The notes under the pieces: generated by a model | What the model saw: the letters and a program-made list of their open reading frames with translations, nothing else | Databases searched by the model: none | Told to the model about the DNA's origin: nothing | Shown: positions 46,451 through 55,174 of the stretch, piece after piece | Position numbering within the stretch: the first letter of the stretch is position 1 | How the letters are laid out: every line of letters starts with the position of its first letter | Assembly: GCF_041261205.1 (NCBI RefSeq) | Contig: NZ_JBGCCH010000003.1 | Span: forward strand, 310,001-374,000 | Length of the DNA: 64,000 nucleotides | Direction: 5' to 3' | Source: Catenulispora sp. MAP5-51 | GTDB taxonomy: Bacteria > Actinomycetota > Actinomycetes > Streptomycetales > Catenulisporaceae | Translations under genes and position numbers: made by a program

Positions 46451-46529
46451 GGTTATCTACCTGGTTTCTGAACTGGTCGCTAGCCGACCCAGGCTATCCG
46501 GTGCCGCCAACCAATTTTTGTGGGAGACA

Positions 46530-47945
46530 ATGGAGCACGTGACTCGGATCGTGATCATCGGCGGCGGACCTGGCGGCTACGAGGCGGCGCTGGTCGCCTC
46601 CCGACTCGGCGCGGAGGTCGTGCTCGTCGAGCGCGACGGCGTCGGTGGTGCCTCGGTGCTCACCGACTGTGTTCCGTCCAAGACGCTGATCGCGACCGCT
46701 GACGTGATGTCCTCCTTCGAGTCGGCCGAGGAGCTCGGCATCCGCATCGGGGGCACGTCCGTCGGCAGCAGCTGTGTGACCGGCGTCAACCTGGACAAGG
46801 TCAACCGCCGCGTGAAGAACCTCGCCTCGGCGCAGTCCGTGGACATCGCCGAGTCGCTGAGCAAGGCCGGCGTGCAGATCGTCAAGGGCCGCGGCCGCCT
46901 CACCCCGGACCGCCAGGTCGAGGTGGACCTGGCCGACGGCACCGTCGGGATCTACCACGCCGACGTGATCCTGCTGGCCACCGGCGTGCGCCCGCGCGAG
47001 GTGCCCGAGGCGATGCCCGACGGCGAGCGCATCCTGAACTGGAAGCAGGTCTACAACCTCAAGGAGCTCCCGCCGGAGCTGATCGTGGTCGGCTCGGGCG
47101 TCACCGGCGCGGAGTTCGCCGGCGCCTACCAGGCTCTGGGCTCGGCGGTGACCCTGGTCTCCTCCCGCGACCGGGTCCTGCCCGGCGAGGACGCCGACGC
47201 CGCCGAGGTGCTGGAGAGCGTCTTCCGCCGCCGGGGCATGCGCGTGCTGTCCCGCTCCCGCGCCGCTTCGGCGGTCCGGGACGGCGACCGCGTGATCGTG
47301 ACGCTGGAGGACGGCCGCACGGTCGAGGGCTCGCACGTCCTGATGGCCGTCGGCTCCCTGCCCAACACCGAGGGCCTGGGCCTGGAGGAGGCCGGCGTCG
47401 AGCTGACCAAGAGCGGCCACATCGAGGTGGACCGGGTCTCGCGCACCTCGGCGCCCGGCGTCTACGCGGCCGGCGACGTCACCGGCGTGCTGCTGCTGGC
47501 CTCGGTGGCCGCGATGCAGGGCCGCATCGCGATGTACCACGCCCTGGGCGAGGCGGTGTGGCCGATAAACCTCAAGCGGGTCTCGTCCAACATCTTCACC
47601 AGCCCCGAGGTGGCCACGGTCGGCCAGACCAACGTCAACGCGCACCACGGCTCGCCCGGCTTCAACGAGTACAAGCTGGCGCTGGACTCCAACCCGCGCG
47701 CCAAGATGCTGGGCTTCAAGGACGGCTTCGTGAAGCTGTTCTCCCGCAAGGGCTCGGACACGATCGTCGGCGGCGTGATCGTCGCCCCGCGCGCCAGCGA
47801 GCTGATCCACCCCATCACCATGGCGGTGGACCTGCACCTGACCGTGGACCAGGTGGCGTCGGTGTTCACCGTGTACCCGTCGCTGTCCGGCTCGGTCGCC
47901 GAGGCCGCGCGCCGCCTGCACGCCGACGTCAAGGACGAGGACTGA
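46530..47945 (+). CDS. NAD(P)H-quinone dehydrogenase, LpdA type
   Basis: A 471-residue flavoprotein with the pyridine nucleotide-disulphide reductase fold (IVIIGGGPGGYEAALVASRL, VVGSGVTGAEFAGAYQALGS, GVYAAGDVTGVLLLASVAAM). The redox disulphide is broken: the CxxxxC position reads SVLTDC, leaving one Cys in VLTDCVPSKTLIA. That pattern matches mycobacterial LpdA, a quinone reductase rather than lipoamide dehydrogenase. ATG 46530 is used, with GGGAG close upstream. Confidence 0.9.
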   Translation: MEHVTRIVIIGGGPGGYEAALVASRLGAEVVLVERDGVGGASVLTDCVPSKTLIATADVMSSFESAEELGIRIGGTSVGSSCVTGVNLDKVNRRVKNLASAQSVDIAESLSKAGVQIVKGRGRLTPDRQVEVDLADGTVGIYHADVILLATGVRPREVPEAMPDGERILNWKQVYNLKELPPELIVVGSGVTGAEFAGAYQALGSAVTLVSSRDRVLPGEDADAAEVLESVFRRRGMRVLSRSRAASAVRDGDRVIVTLEDGRTVEGSHVLMAVGSLPNTEGLGLEEAGVELTKSGHIEVDRVSRTSAPGVYAAGDVTGVLLLASVAAMQGRIAMYHALGEAVWPINLKRVSSNIFTSPEVATVGQTNVNAHHGSPGFNEYKLALDSNPRAKMLGFKDGFVKLFSRKGSDTIVGGVIVAPRASELIHPITMAVDLHLTVDQVASVFTVYPSLSGSVAEAARRLHADVKDED

Positions 47946-48060
47946 TCCCGCCCCAACCCGCCCGCAGGCTTGTCCGAGCCCTTGTCTGAGCCCTGATACG
48001 GCTGCCAGGATGGTCGCCGTCGGGAGGGTTACCAGTCGGTAGCGGCAGGGGGCGTCAGAC

Positions 48061-48629
48061 GTGAAGGTCCCGCACAGCGGTGCCCGGTTCCAACTGATCG
48101 CGGCTCTGGTGATCGGCGGTCTCGTGGTCGGGGCGGCGGTGGTCTGGACGCCGGCGGGGCCGGCGGCGACTCGGATCCGTGTCAGCCGGCATCGCAGAGT
48201 GCCGCGGACAAGACCGGATCGCAGCTGTGCGCGGCGCTGAAGAAGGCGGGACTGCCCGCGCTGCTGGGCGTCCCGGGCGCGAAACCCGTGTACGCCGGCC
48301 AGATGACGGTGCCCGGCAGCTCGCCGGAGGTCCACGTGGAGTGGAACGTGGGGCCGTACTCGGTGATCCTGTCGACCGGCCAGGCCGCCATCGCCAAGCC
48401 GACGGAGCAGGTCGCCGGACATCCCGCGGCGCTGCTGTCCGGGACGTCCGGCGGGAAGCAGGTGAACCGGCTGGAGGTGGGCTGGAGTGCCGCCGGCGGC
48501 ACGGGGGTCTACGCGGTGGACGTGATGATGGTGGACGGTTCGGCGATGGCGCAGAGCGACGCCGGCCGGCTGGAGCGGACCGTGGCGGCGAAGGTGTTGC
48601 CGGGGTTGCCGGAATGGCACGCCGGTTAA
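48061..48629 (+). pseudogene. DUF6215-like membrane-anchored protein, split by a frameshift
   Basis: GTG 48061 (AGGGGG 8 bases upstream) opens a membrane anchor (FQLIAALVIGGLVVGAAVV) that soon runs out of frame. From about 48139 the -1 frame continues as a Cys-containing domain (SDPCQPASQSAADKTGSQLC, ALKKAGLPALLGVPGAKPVY) to a stop at 48627-48629. One extra G near 48138-48141 would restore VVGAAGGLDAGG and one ~189-residue protein. The domain resembles DUF6215 proteins of actinomycetes. It is either a recent pseudogene or a base missed in the assembly. Confidence 0.6.
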
Positions 48630-48639
48630 AACGCATATT

Positions 48640-48690
48640 CGAACGCCCGCAACGCCCGCAACGCCCGAAACGCTCGCAACGCCTGCAACG
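48640..48690 (+). repeat. 9-bp tandem repeat, about 5.6 copies
   Basis: Units of GCAACGCCC with small changes, starting 11 bases after the stop of the DUF6215-like gene. Confidence 0.85.
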
Positions 48691-48742
48691 GATATGGCGT
48701 AGACAGCCGTGAGGAATACCGGCCGCCTACGCCACAATGTTC

Positions 48743-48785
48743 GATTCGGCTGATTCGGCTGATTCGGCCGAGTCGGTGAATCAGC
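48743..48785. repeat. Three 9-bp repeats ending in a small hairpin
   Basis: GATTCGGCT twice and GATTCGGCC once (48743-48769). GCTGATTC (48758-48765) pairs with GAATCAGC (48778-48785). It lies just beyond the stop of the minus-strand gene and could terminate it. Confidence 0.7.
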
Positions 48786-48809
48786 ACCCGGATGAATCAG
48801 AGTCCGCAA

Positions 48810-50264
48810 TCACCAATCCGAACCGCCGCCGCCCCAATCCGAACCACCGCCTCCGGCATCGCCTCCGCCGCCGCCCCAGTCGCTGCCGCCCCAGTCGGTC
48901 GAGCCGCCGGAGTCGCCCCAGCCGCCGCCACCGCTGTCGCCGCCGGAGCCGCCATCGCCTCCGCCGCCACCGAAGCCGCCGTCGCCCCAGCCGCCGCCGT
49001 TGTCGTAGTAGTTGTTCTCGACGTAGCCGCCGTCCCCGCCGAACATCGAGCCCATCGCCGTCCCGATCAACAGCGCCGGCAGTATCGACCCGCCGTAGTA
49101 CCCGCCGGCCCACGGCGCGTACACCGGTCCCGCGTTGTAGTACGGCTGCGGTCCGTAAGCCGTCTCGACCTCGCGCACCTGCGGGTACTGGCCGGTGTCC
49201 ACCCGCGTCATGTCCGCGGCGCACGCCGGCACCGGACGCGGCGCGCCGCCCGGCGGAGCCCACGTCACCTCGCCGACCGACGGTCCGTGCCGCGGGTCGA
49301 AGAAGCACGGCGGCCGCCGCTCCGGCAGCGGAGTCCCCTTCCGGCGCGCGTCCAGGGTCGCCAGCGCGAACCGCCCCTCGTCCAGCGCCTCGGTGACCTT
49401 CTTCATGTCGTCCGGCCGTGCCGCCGCCGCGGTCGCCGTCTTGGCCGCCTCGTACTGGTCCAGCGCGGTGCTGTAGTCGGCGCGCATCTCGTCGGTCGCG
49501 GCCGGGTCGCCCGGGGAGAAGTCCAGACGGTCCAGCACCTCGCCGTAGGCGGTGATGTCCTCGTCGACGGCCTGCTTCAGCCCGGCCAGCTCCGCGGCGC
49601 GCCGCTGGTTCGCCCGCCGCTTCTTCCGGCTGTTCACCGCCAGCCAGGCGCCACCGCCGGCGATCGCCAGCACCGCGATCAGCACGAGCGCGCCCGAGCC
49701 GGACTTCGAGGAGGAGGAAGAAGACGAAGACGGGCTCCCGTTCGGATTCCCGCGGCCGTCGGCGGCCACCGCGGCGTCGACGGAGGAGACGAACGAGGTC
49801 AGCACCGTGTCCAGGTTCCCGCCGCTGCCCTGCGCGGCGGCGAGGGCGAGCTGGTTGGCCTGTCCGGTCCGCAGCGTGCCGGAGAAGTCCAGGGCCTGGA
49901 AGCTGTGGGCGACGCTCGCGGCGTAGACGCCCGGCTGTCCGACCTTGTTCCGGAACTGCTGCAGCAGCGTGGACTGGTGGAACGTCGGGTTGTCCGGCAG
50001 TACCGCGATGAACACCTGGGTGCCCGAGTGCATCCCGTGGATCTGCGCCACCACCGCGTCGACCTGGGCCGAAGTCAGCTGGACCGGCGCGGCGGGGTCG
50101 ATGTAGACCGGCTTGTCCTTGAGCGCCGCCGCGACCGAGTCGACCGACGACGGCGAGTCCGCGTGAGCGGTGCCCCCTATGGCGAACAGAGAGAGCAGGA
50201 GTGCGAAGCCCGCAAGAAGGACCGCGAACGTCCTCCTTCCCCGGCGGGCGAGAACGTGTTCCAT
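48810..50264 (-). CDS. Secreted/membrane protein with TPM-like domain and Gly/Asp/Trp-rich tail
   Basis: A 484-residue protein. Signal peptide ~12-36 (cleavage THA-DS), an extracytoplasmic TPM-like domain ~40-165 (KPVYIDPAAPVQLTSAQVDA, then TQVFIAVLPDN), Ser-rich linker, transmembrane segment ~193-212, basic stop RKKRRANQRR, coiled helical region ~220-300, a Tyr/Pro/Gly region, and a final ~70 residues almost only Gly, Asp, Ser and Trp. TPM domains occur in phosphatase-like and photosystem assembly proteins; no activity can be assigned. Confidence 0.75.
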   Translation of the reverse strand: MEHVLARRGRRTFAVLLAGFALLLSLFAIGGTAHADSPSSVDSVAAALKDKPVYIDPAAPVQLTSAQVDAVVAQIHGMHSGTQVFIAVLPDNPTFHQSTLLQQFRNKVGQPGVYAASVAHSFQALDFSGTLRTGQANQLALAAAQGSGGNLDTVLTSFVSSVDAAVAADGRGNPNGSPSSSSSSSSKSGSGALVLIAVLAIAGGGAWLAVNSRKKRRANQRRAAELAGLKQAVDEDITAYGEVLDRLDFSPGDPAATDEMRADYSTALDQYEAAKTATAAAARPDDMKKVTEALDEGRFALATLDARRKGTPLPERRPPCFFDPRHGPSVGEVTWAPPGGAPRPVPACAADMTRVDTGQYPQVREVETAYGPQPYYNAGPVYAPWAGGYYGGSILPALLIGTAMGSMFGGDGGYVENNYYDNGGGWGDGGFGGGGGDGGSGGDSGGGGWGDSGGSTDWGGSDWGGGGGDAGGGGSDWGGGGSDW

Positions 50265-50344
50265 GTCCCGAGGCTAACGGATCCGCGAAACGAAGGCCCG
50301 CCGTACGCGACGCGTACGGCGGGCCCGACCGGCCACGCCGGGAT

Positions 50345-52108
50345 TCAGTCCTTGATCTCGCACAGCACGGTGCCGGCCGTGACCGTCGTCCCGACCTCGG
50401 CCGCGATCGACGTCACCGTCCCGGCCTTGTGCGCGTTGATGGGCTGCTCCATCTTCATCGCCTCGAGCACCACGATCAGGTCCCCGGCGGCGACCTCCTG
50501 GCCCTCCTCGACGCCGACCTTGACGATCGTGCCCTGCATCGGCGCGGTCAGCGAGTCGCCGGAGACCGCGGCGCCGCCGGAGGCCTTGCCGGACCGCTTC
50601 GGCGCGGCCTTGCCGCCCGCGCGGCCCGCGCCGCTGGAGGCCGACACCCCGAGCTCGGCCGGCAGCGACACCTCCAGGCGCTTGCCGCCGACCTCGACGA
50701 CGACCTTGGTGCGCTCGCCGGCCTCCGCGGCCTCGCCGGGGGTGCCGGCGTAGGGCGGGATGGTGTTGTCGAACTCGGTCTCGATCCAGCGCGTGTGCAC
50801 GTGGAACGGACCCTCCTCCGGCGTGAAGGCCGGGTCGTCCATCACCGCGACGTGGAACGTCAGCGCGGTGGGCATGCCGTCGATCTCGAACTCGGCCAGC
50901 GCCCGGCGGGCCCGCTCGACGGCCTGCTCGCGGTCCCGGCCCGAGACGATCAGCTTGGCCAGCAGCGAGTCGAAGTTCTGGCCGATCTCGGCGCCCTGCT
51001 CGATGCCGGAGTCCAGGCGCACGCCCGGGCCCGACGGCGGCCGCCAGGTGGTGACCACACCGGGGGCCGGCAGGAAGCCGCGGCCGGGGTCCTCACCGTT
51101 GATCCGGAACTCGAACGAGTGGCCCCGGACCTCGGGGTCGCCGTAGCCCAGCTCCTCGCCGTCGGCGATCCGGAACATCTCGCGGACCAGGTCCAGGCCG
51201 GTGACCTCCTCGGTGACCGGGTGCTCGACCTGCAGGCGGGTGTTCACCTCCAGGAAGGAGATGGTGCCGTCCTGGCCGACCAGGAACTCGCACGTCCCGG
51301 CGCCGTAGTAGCCGGCTTCCTTCAGGATCGCCTTAGAGGCCCGGTAGAGCTCGGCGGTCTGCTCCTGGCTCAGGTAGGGCGCCGGGGCCTCCTCGACCAG
51401 CTTCTGGTGCCGGCGCTGCAGCGAGCAGTCCCGGGTGGAGACCACGACCACGTTGCCGTGCTTGTCGGCCAGGCACTGCGTCTCCACGTGCCGGGGCCGG
51501 TCCAGGTAGCGCTCGACGAAGCACTCGCCGCGGCCGAAGGCGGCGACCGCCTCGCGCACCGCCGAGTCGTACAGCTCGGGGATCTCCTCCAGCGTCCGCG
51601 CCACCTTCAGGCCGCGGCCGCCGCCGCCGAACGCCGCCTTGATCGCCACCGGCAGGCCGTTCTCGCGGGCGAAGGCCACGACCTCGTCGGAGCCGGAGAC
51701 CGGGTCCGGGGTGCCGGCCACCAGCGGGGCGCCGGCGCGCTGCGCGATGTGCCGGGCCGACACCTTGTCGCCGAGCGAGCTGATCGCCGCCGGCGGCGGG
51801 CCGATCCAGGTCAGGCCGGCGTCCATGACCGCCTGCGCGAACTCGGCGTTCTCCGACAGGAAGCCGTAGCCGGGGTGCACCGCGTCGGCGCCGGAGTCGG
51901 CGGCGGCCTTCAGCAGCTTGTCGATGACCAGGTAGGAGTCGCCGGGCGTCGACCCGCCGAGGGCGTAGGCCTCGTCGGCGACCCGGACGTGCAGGGCGTC
52001 CCGGTCCGGGTCGGCGTAGACCGCGACGGAGCCGAGGCCCGCGTCCCGGCACGCCCGGGCGACTCGGACCGCGATCTCGCCACGATTGGCGATCAGAACC
52101 TTGCGCAC
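50345..52108 (-). CDS. Acyl-CoA (acetyl/propionyl-CoA) carboxylase alpha chain
   Basis: A 587-residue biotin carboxylase fused to biotin carboxyl carrier protein. N-terminal [23 protein letters not shown]-grasp motifs [13 protein letters not shown] and [15 protein letters not shown], and C-terminal biotin attachment [11 protein letters not shown]. The linker (~460-515) is Ala/Gly/Lys-rich. GTG 52108 has AAGGGA upstream; the longer frame has no similarity. It carboxylates its biotin with ATP and bicarbonate and passes CO2 to a carboxyltransferase such as that beginning at 63722; biotinylation would need the ligase at 61854-62765. Confidence 0.95.
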   Translation of the reverse strand: MRKVLIANRGEIAVRVARACRDAGLGSVAVYADPDRDALHVRVADEAYALGGSTPGDSYLVIDKLLKAAADSGADAVHPGYGFLSENAEFAQAVMDAGLTWIGPPPAAISSLGDKVSARHIAQRAGAPLVAGTPDPVSGSDEVVAFARENGLPVAIKAAFGGGGRGLKVARTLEEIPELYDSAVREAVAAFGRGECFVERYLDRPRHVETQCLADKHGNVVVVSTRDCSLQRRHQKLVEEAPAPYLSQEQTAELYRASKAILKEAGYYGAGTCEFLVGQDGTISFLEVNTRLQVEHPVTEEVTGLDLVREMFRIADGEELGYGDPEVRGHSFEFRINGEDPGRGFLPAPGVVTTWRPPSGPGVRLDSGIEQGAEIGQNFDSLLAKLIVSGRDREQAVERARRALAEFEIDGMPTALTFHVAVMDDPAFTPEEGPFHVHTRWIETEFDNTIPPYAGTPGEAAEAGERTKVVVEVGGKRLEVSLPAELGVSASSGAGRAGGKAAPKRSGKASGGAAVSGDSLTAPMQGTIVKVGVEEGQEVAAGDLIVVLEAMKMEQPINAHKAGTVTSIAAEVGTTVTAGTVLCEIKD

Positions 52109-52346
52109 GGCGGCAATCCCTTCCCAGTGGGTAGTCGTTCGCAGTTTAGGGCCGTATGCGTGAACCGGCTCTACGATGCGGACGTGGTTCGCGCCACTTC
52201 GGGGGACCCGCCGCGACCCCCGCCGTACCCGTATGCGCCTTTCGACGTCTCTTTTCTCCCTCTCAAGGTGGATGCGTCCTCGGACACCGACCGCTACGCT
52301 TTTCCCGGAGTAACGCGATACAACGCGAACACACTTGGGGGACCGG

Positions 52347-53120
52347 ATGAACGGGCCAGGCTCCTGGGACGGCCGTAGTGCCGAGGAGGTCTTGTACGAG
52401 GCGCGTAAAGCGCTGTACGTCATGGTCGGCTTCATCGCCGTCATCTGGGCCTTGCAGGTGGTGAACTGGGCGACGAACTACCAGCTGTCCACCCACTTCG
52501 GCATCGTCCCCCGCAACGTCGGCCACCTCGGCGACATCATCTCCTCTCCGTTCCTGCACTACAGCTGGCAGCACATCGAGAGCAACAGCGGCCCGCTGTT
52601 CGTGTTCGGGTTCCTGGCCGCCTACCGGGGCGTCCGCAAGTTCCTGATGGTGACCCTGATCATCACCTTCAGCAGCGGGCTGATGGTCTGGTTCGCGCAG
52701 GGCAACTCCAACACCGTCGGCGCCTCCGGCCTGGTCTACGGCTACTTCGCCTACGTCATCGTGAAGGGCCTGTTCGACCGGCACCTGGTGGACGTGCTGA
52801 TCGGCTGCGTCATGGCGCTGTCCTACGCCTACCTGCTCACCGCCGCGCTGCCCGGCGTGCCGCACGTGTCCTGGCTGGGCCACCTCGGCGGCGCGATCGG
52901 CGGCGTGCTGGCCGGCTGGCTGCTGCGCGAGCGCGGCGCCGCCAGGGAGGTCGAAGACGGCGGGGGCCGCGAGCCCCTGGGCGACGGCGGCGGCCTGTCG
53001 GACACCAAGATCCTGTCCGCGCCGGCGAAGGACGGTGGCCGGAAATCGGCCAAGGGCGGTAGTCTCCCGGGCAGCCCGCGGTCGGACCTCCTGAAGGAGC
53101 TCGACGATCTCGGGTTGTGA
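52347..53120 (+). CDS. Rhomboid-family intramembrane serine protease
   Basis: A 257-residue protein with about six membrane segments. The serine is in [12 protein letters not shown], the catalytic His in [12 protein letters not shown], and the HxxxxHxxxN element in [17 protein letters not shown] ~55-residue charged cytoplasmic tail follows. ATG 52347 has GGGGGA upstream and is preferred to TTG 52335. It should cut membrane proteins within the bilayer; substrates unknown. The 238-base gap before it (52109-52346) holds no gene. Confidence 0.92.
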   Translation: MNGPGSWDGRSAEEVLYEARKALYVMVGFIAVIWALQVVNWATNYQLSTHFGIVPRNVGHLGDIISSPFLHYSWQHIESNSGPLFVFGFLAAYRGVRKFLMVTLIITFSSGLMVWFAQGNSNTVGASGLVYGYFAYVIVKGLFDRHLVDVLIGCVMALSYAYLLTAALPGVPHVSWLGHLGGAIGGVLAGWLLRERGAAREVEDGGGREPLGDGGGLSDTKILSAPAKDGGRKSAKGGSLPGSPRSDLLKELDDLGL

Positions 53121-53141
53121 TTCCCGAGAGGCGTGGGTGGG

Positions 53142-54479
53142 GTGCGGATACAACGCAGAGCACGGTCTGTCGTCGCCGGTGTCGCCGGCACCTGCCTGAT
53201 CACGGCGGCGATGGGGGTCCTCGCGGCGACCCCGGCGCAGGCCCGCGGATCGGCGAGTCTGACGCTGGGACCGAACAACGGCGCCCCGAACACGCCCTTC
53301 ACGGCCAGCTTCCACATGAACGCCGCCGGCGGGCCGGCGGGGTGCGCGGGCGGCTCGGTCACCTTCACGTTCGACAACACCCCGGTCGGCTCGGCCGGCC
53401 TGGACCAGACCTGCACCGCGACCACCACGCTGGCGGTGCCGGCGACGGCCGGCGCCGGCGCGCACAAGGTCCGTGCGACGTCCGCAGGAGCGCCGCAGAA
53501 CGCCTCGGCCACGGCGAACTTCACGGTCACCGCCGGCGCGCCCACCAATACGGCGACCACTCCCGGCGCCCCGACGACGCCGTCCACGGACGCGGGCTCC
53601 CCGTCGTGGTCGAACTCGACCACGCCCTACCCGGGCTGGACGGCTCCGCCGTTCGCCAGCCAGGTGATCCCGACCTCGACCGGGCCCTGTGACACCTCCG
53701 GCCCGCACGCGGCCGCGCCGGACAAGGCCTTCCTGCAGATACCGGCCTACTCGGTCGGGGCGCACGCGCCGAACACCGGGTCCAAGGTCGTCGCCGAGCC
53801 GGCCACCGGCGCGCTGCCGATCCTGTCGGTGGGCCCGGCCGGGATGATCCCGCCGCAGCTCGGGGACGGCCAGCACCCGTACAAGTACCTCGAGCTGATG
53901 GAGACGATCGACCCGAACGTGTCGTCGAAGCTGCGGCTGGCCGCCGCGGCCGGCGAGCCGTTCGGATGCCTGCACGTGGAGTCGTTCGGCGGGCTGGGCA
54001 GCGGCTACGGCTACCTGTCGTACGCGCTGAAGGACGCGACCGTGATCAGCGTCCAGGACGCGAACCAGGACGGCTCGCCGTTCCAGACCGCCGAGCCCTC
54101 GGTGGCCGCGCCGAGCACCCCGGTGCCGGCGACCAGTGGCAAGCCGACCGGCAAGGAGACCGGCAAGGGCAAGGCGCCGGCGGCGCCCCCGGCGGCTCCG
54201 CCGACACCGACGCCCACGGCGAAGTTCGAGAAGGTCGTGCTGGGCTACTCGTCGCTGACCTGGGAGTACCAGGAGGCCGCCGGCGGCGCGCAGGCGCCGA
54301 TCCACCGTGGCGCGGGGACCATCGTCCCGCCGCCGCCGCCCGCGCCGCTGTCGTACTCGAACCTGGTGTTCGCCTTCGGCGGCCTGGTCGCGGCGGCGGT
54401 CGCGTTGATGTTCGCCTACCACTCGCGGCGCCGGGACCTGGCGCGCCGCCAGCGGCGGCGGCGCGCGACGCACGCTTAG
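53142..54479 (+). CDS. Secreted, membrane-anchored hypothetical protein with Ig-like N-terminal domain
   Basis: A 445-residue protein. Signal peptide ~10-35 (cleavage AQA-RG), an Ig-like beta domain ~36-130 (SASLTLGPNNGAPNTPFTAS), Thr/Pro linker, a middle domain with Cys pairs, a Lys/Thr/Pro linker ~330-350, and a C-terminal transmembrane helix followed by RRRDLARRQRRRRATHA. GTG 53142 lies ~10 bases from GAGAGG; GTG 53133 is too close to it. It starts 21 bases after the rhomboid gene, so it could be co-expressed with, or a substrate of, that protease; this is speculation. Confidence 0.7.
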   Translation: MRIQRRARSVVAGVAGTCLITAAMGVLAATPAQARGSASLTLGPNNGAPNTPFTASFHMNAAGGPAGCAGGSVTFTFDNTPVGSAGLDQTCTATTTLAVPATAGAGAHKVRATSAGAPQNASATANFTVTAGAPTNTATTPGAPTTPSTDAGSPSWSNSTTPYPGWTAPPFASQVIPTSTGPCDTSGPHAAAPDKAFLQIPAYSVGAHAPNTGSKVVAEPATGALPILSVGPAGMIPPQLGDGQHPYKYLELMETIDPNVSSKLRLAAAAGEPFGCLHVESFGGLGSGYGYLSYALKDATVISVQDANQDGSPFQTAEPSVAAPSTPVPATSGKPTGKETGKGKAPAAPPAAPPTPTPTAKFEKVVLGYSSLTWEYQEAAGGAQAPIHRGAGTIVPPPPPAPLSYSNLVFAFGGLVAAAVALMFAYHSRRRDLARRQRRRRATHA

Positions 54480-54490
54480 GGGACGGTCGG

Positions 54491-54541
54491 GGCGATCAGG
54501 GCGATCAGGGCGATCAGGGCGATCAGGGCGATCAGGGCGAT
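54491..54541 (+). repeat. 9-bp tandem repeat, 5.6 copies
   Basis: GGCGATCAG is repeated exactly five times plus a partial copy, directly after the stop of the preceding gene and before the convergent hydrolase gene. Confidence 0.9.
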
Positions 54542-54555
54542 TCTTTTGGGTGTTC

Positions 54556-55113
54556 TCAGCCCTGGTCGAAGCTGAGCTCCGCGGCGGAAACCGTCCCGGC
54601 GCTGCGGCCCGGCGCCTCGTGGTACTGCCAGTACAGGTTGGTGTGCGCGATGACGGCGCCCGGCGCCGGGGCGCCGTAGGAGCTCAGGTCCTCGGTGGTG
54701 TGCGCGTCGCTGACCAGGAGGGCGTCGTAGCCGCGGGCGACGGCGCCGTGCAGGGTCGAGCGGATGCAGGCGTCGGTCTGCGCGCCGGTCACCACCAGGC
54801 TGCCCACTTTCAGGCCGGCCAGCAGCGACTCCAGGTCGGTCTCCTCGAACGAGTCGCCCCACTGCTTCTGCACGTTCAGCTCGTCCTCGCGCGGGTCCAG
54901 TTCCGGCACGATCTTCCACGGCTCCGAACCGGCCGTCCGGTTCTCCCCGGCGTCCTGGATCCACACCACCGGAACGCCCGCCGCGCGCGCCTTGCCGACG
55001 ACCGTGTTGATGTTGGCCACGACGGCGTCCCGCTCGTGGTTGCCGGCGACCACGCCGTTCTGGACGTCGATGACCAGGACGGCCTTGTTCGGGCGATTCT
55101 CGAGAGTGCTCAT
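54556..55113 (-). CDS. Isochorismatase-family cysteine hydrolase
   Basis: A 185-residue hydrolase. The triad is Asp in VLVIDVQNGVV, Lys in QKQWGDSFEETDLE and Cys in VVTGAQTDACIRSTL, preceded by the usual cis-peptide. Family members hydrolyse isochorismate, nicotinamide or other amides; the substrate cannot be told. It stands alone between convergent and co-directional neighbours. Confidence 0.9.
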   Translation of the reverse strand: MSTLENRPNKAVLVIDVQNGVVAGNHERDAVVANINTVVGKARAAGVPVVWIQDAGENRTAGSEPWKIVPELDPREDELNVQKQWGDSFEETDLESLLAGLKVGSLVVTGAQTDACIRSTLHGAVARGYDALLVSDAHTTEDLSSYGAPAPGAVIAHTNLYWQYHEAPGRSAGTVSAAELSFDQG

Positions 55114-55174
55114 CTCCTCAAGCTAACCGGGGCCGGTGACAACCGCCCACCGATTCAGATCTTGCCGACCGGGC

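Noticed and set aside
52263-54473. 736-codon minus-strand frame across the rhomboid and secreted-protein genes
   Set aside because: Composition is Arg/Gly-rich and unrelated to any family, while both plus-strand genes have clear signal, membrane and catalytic motifs.
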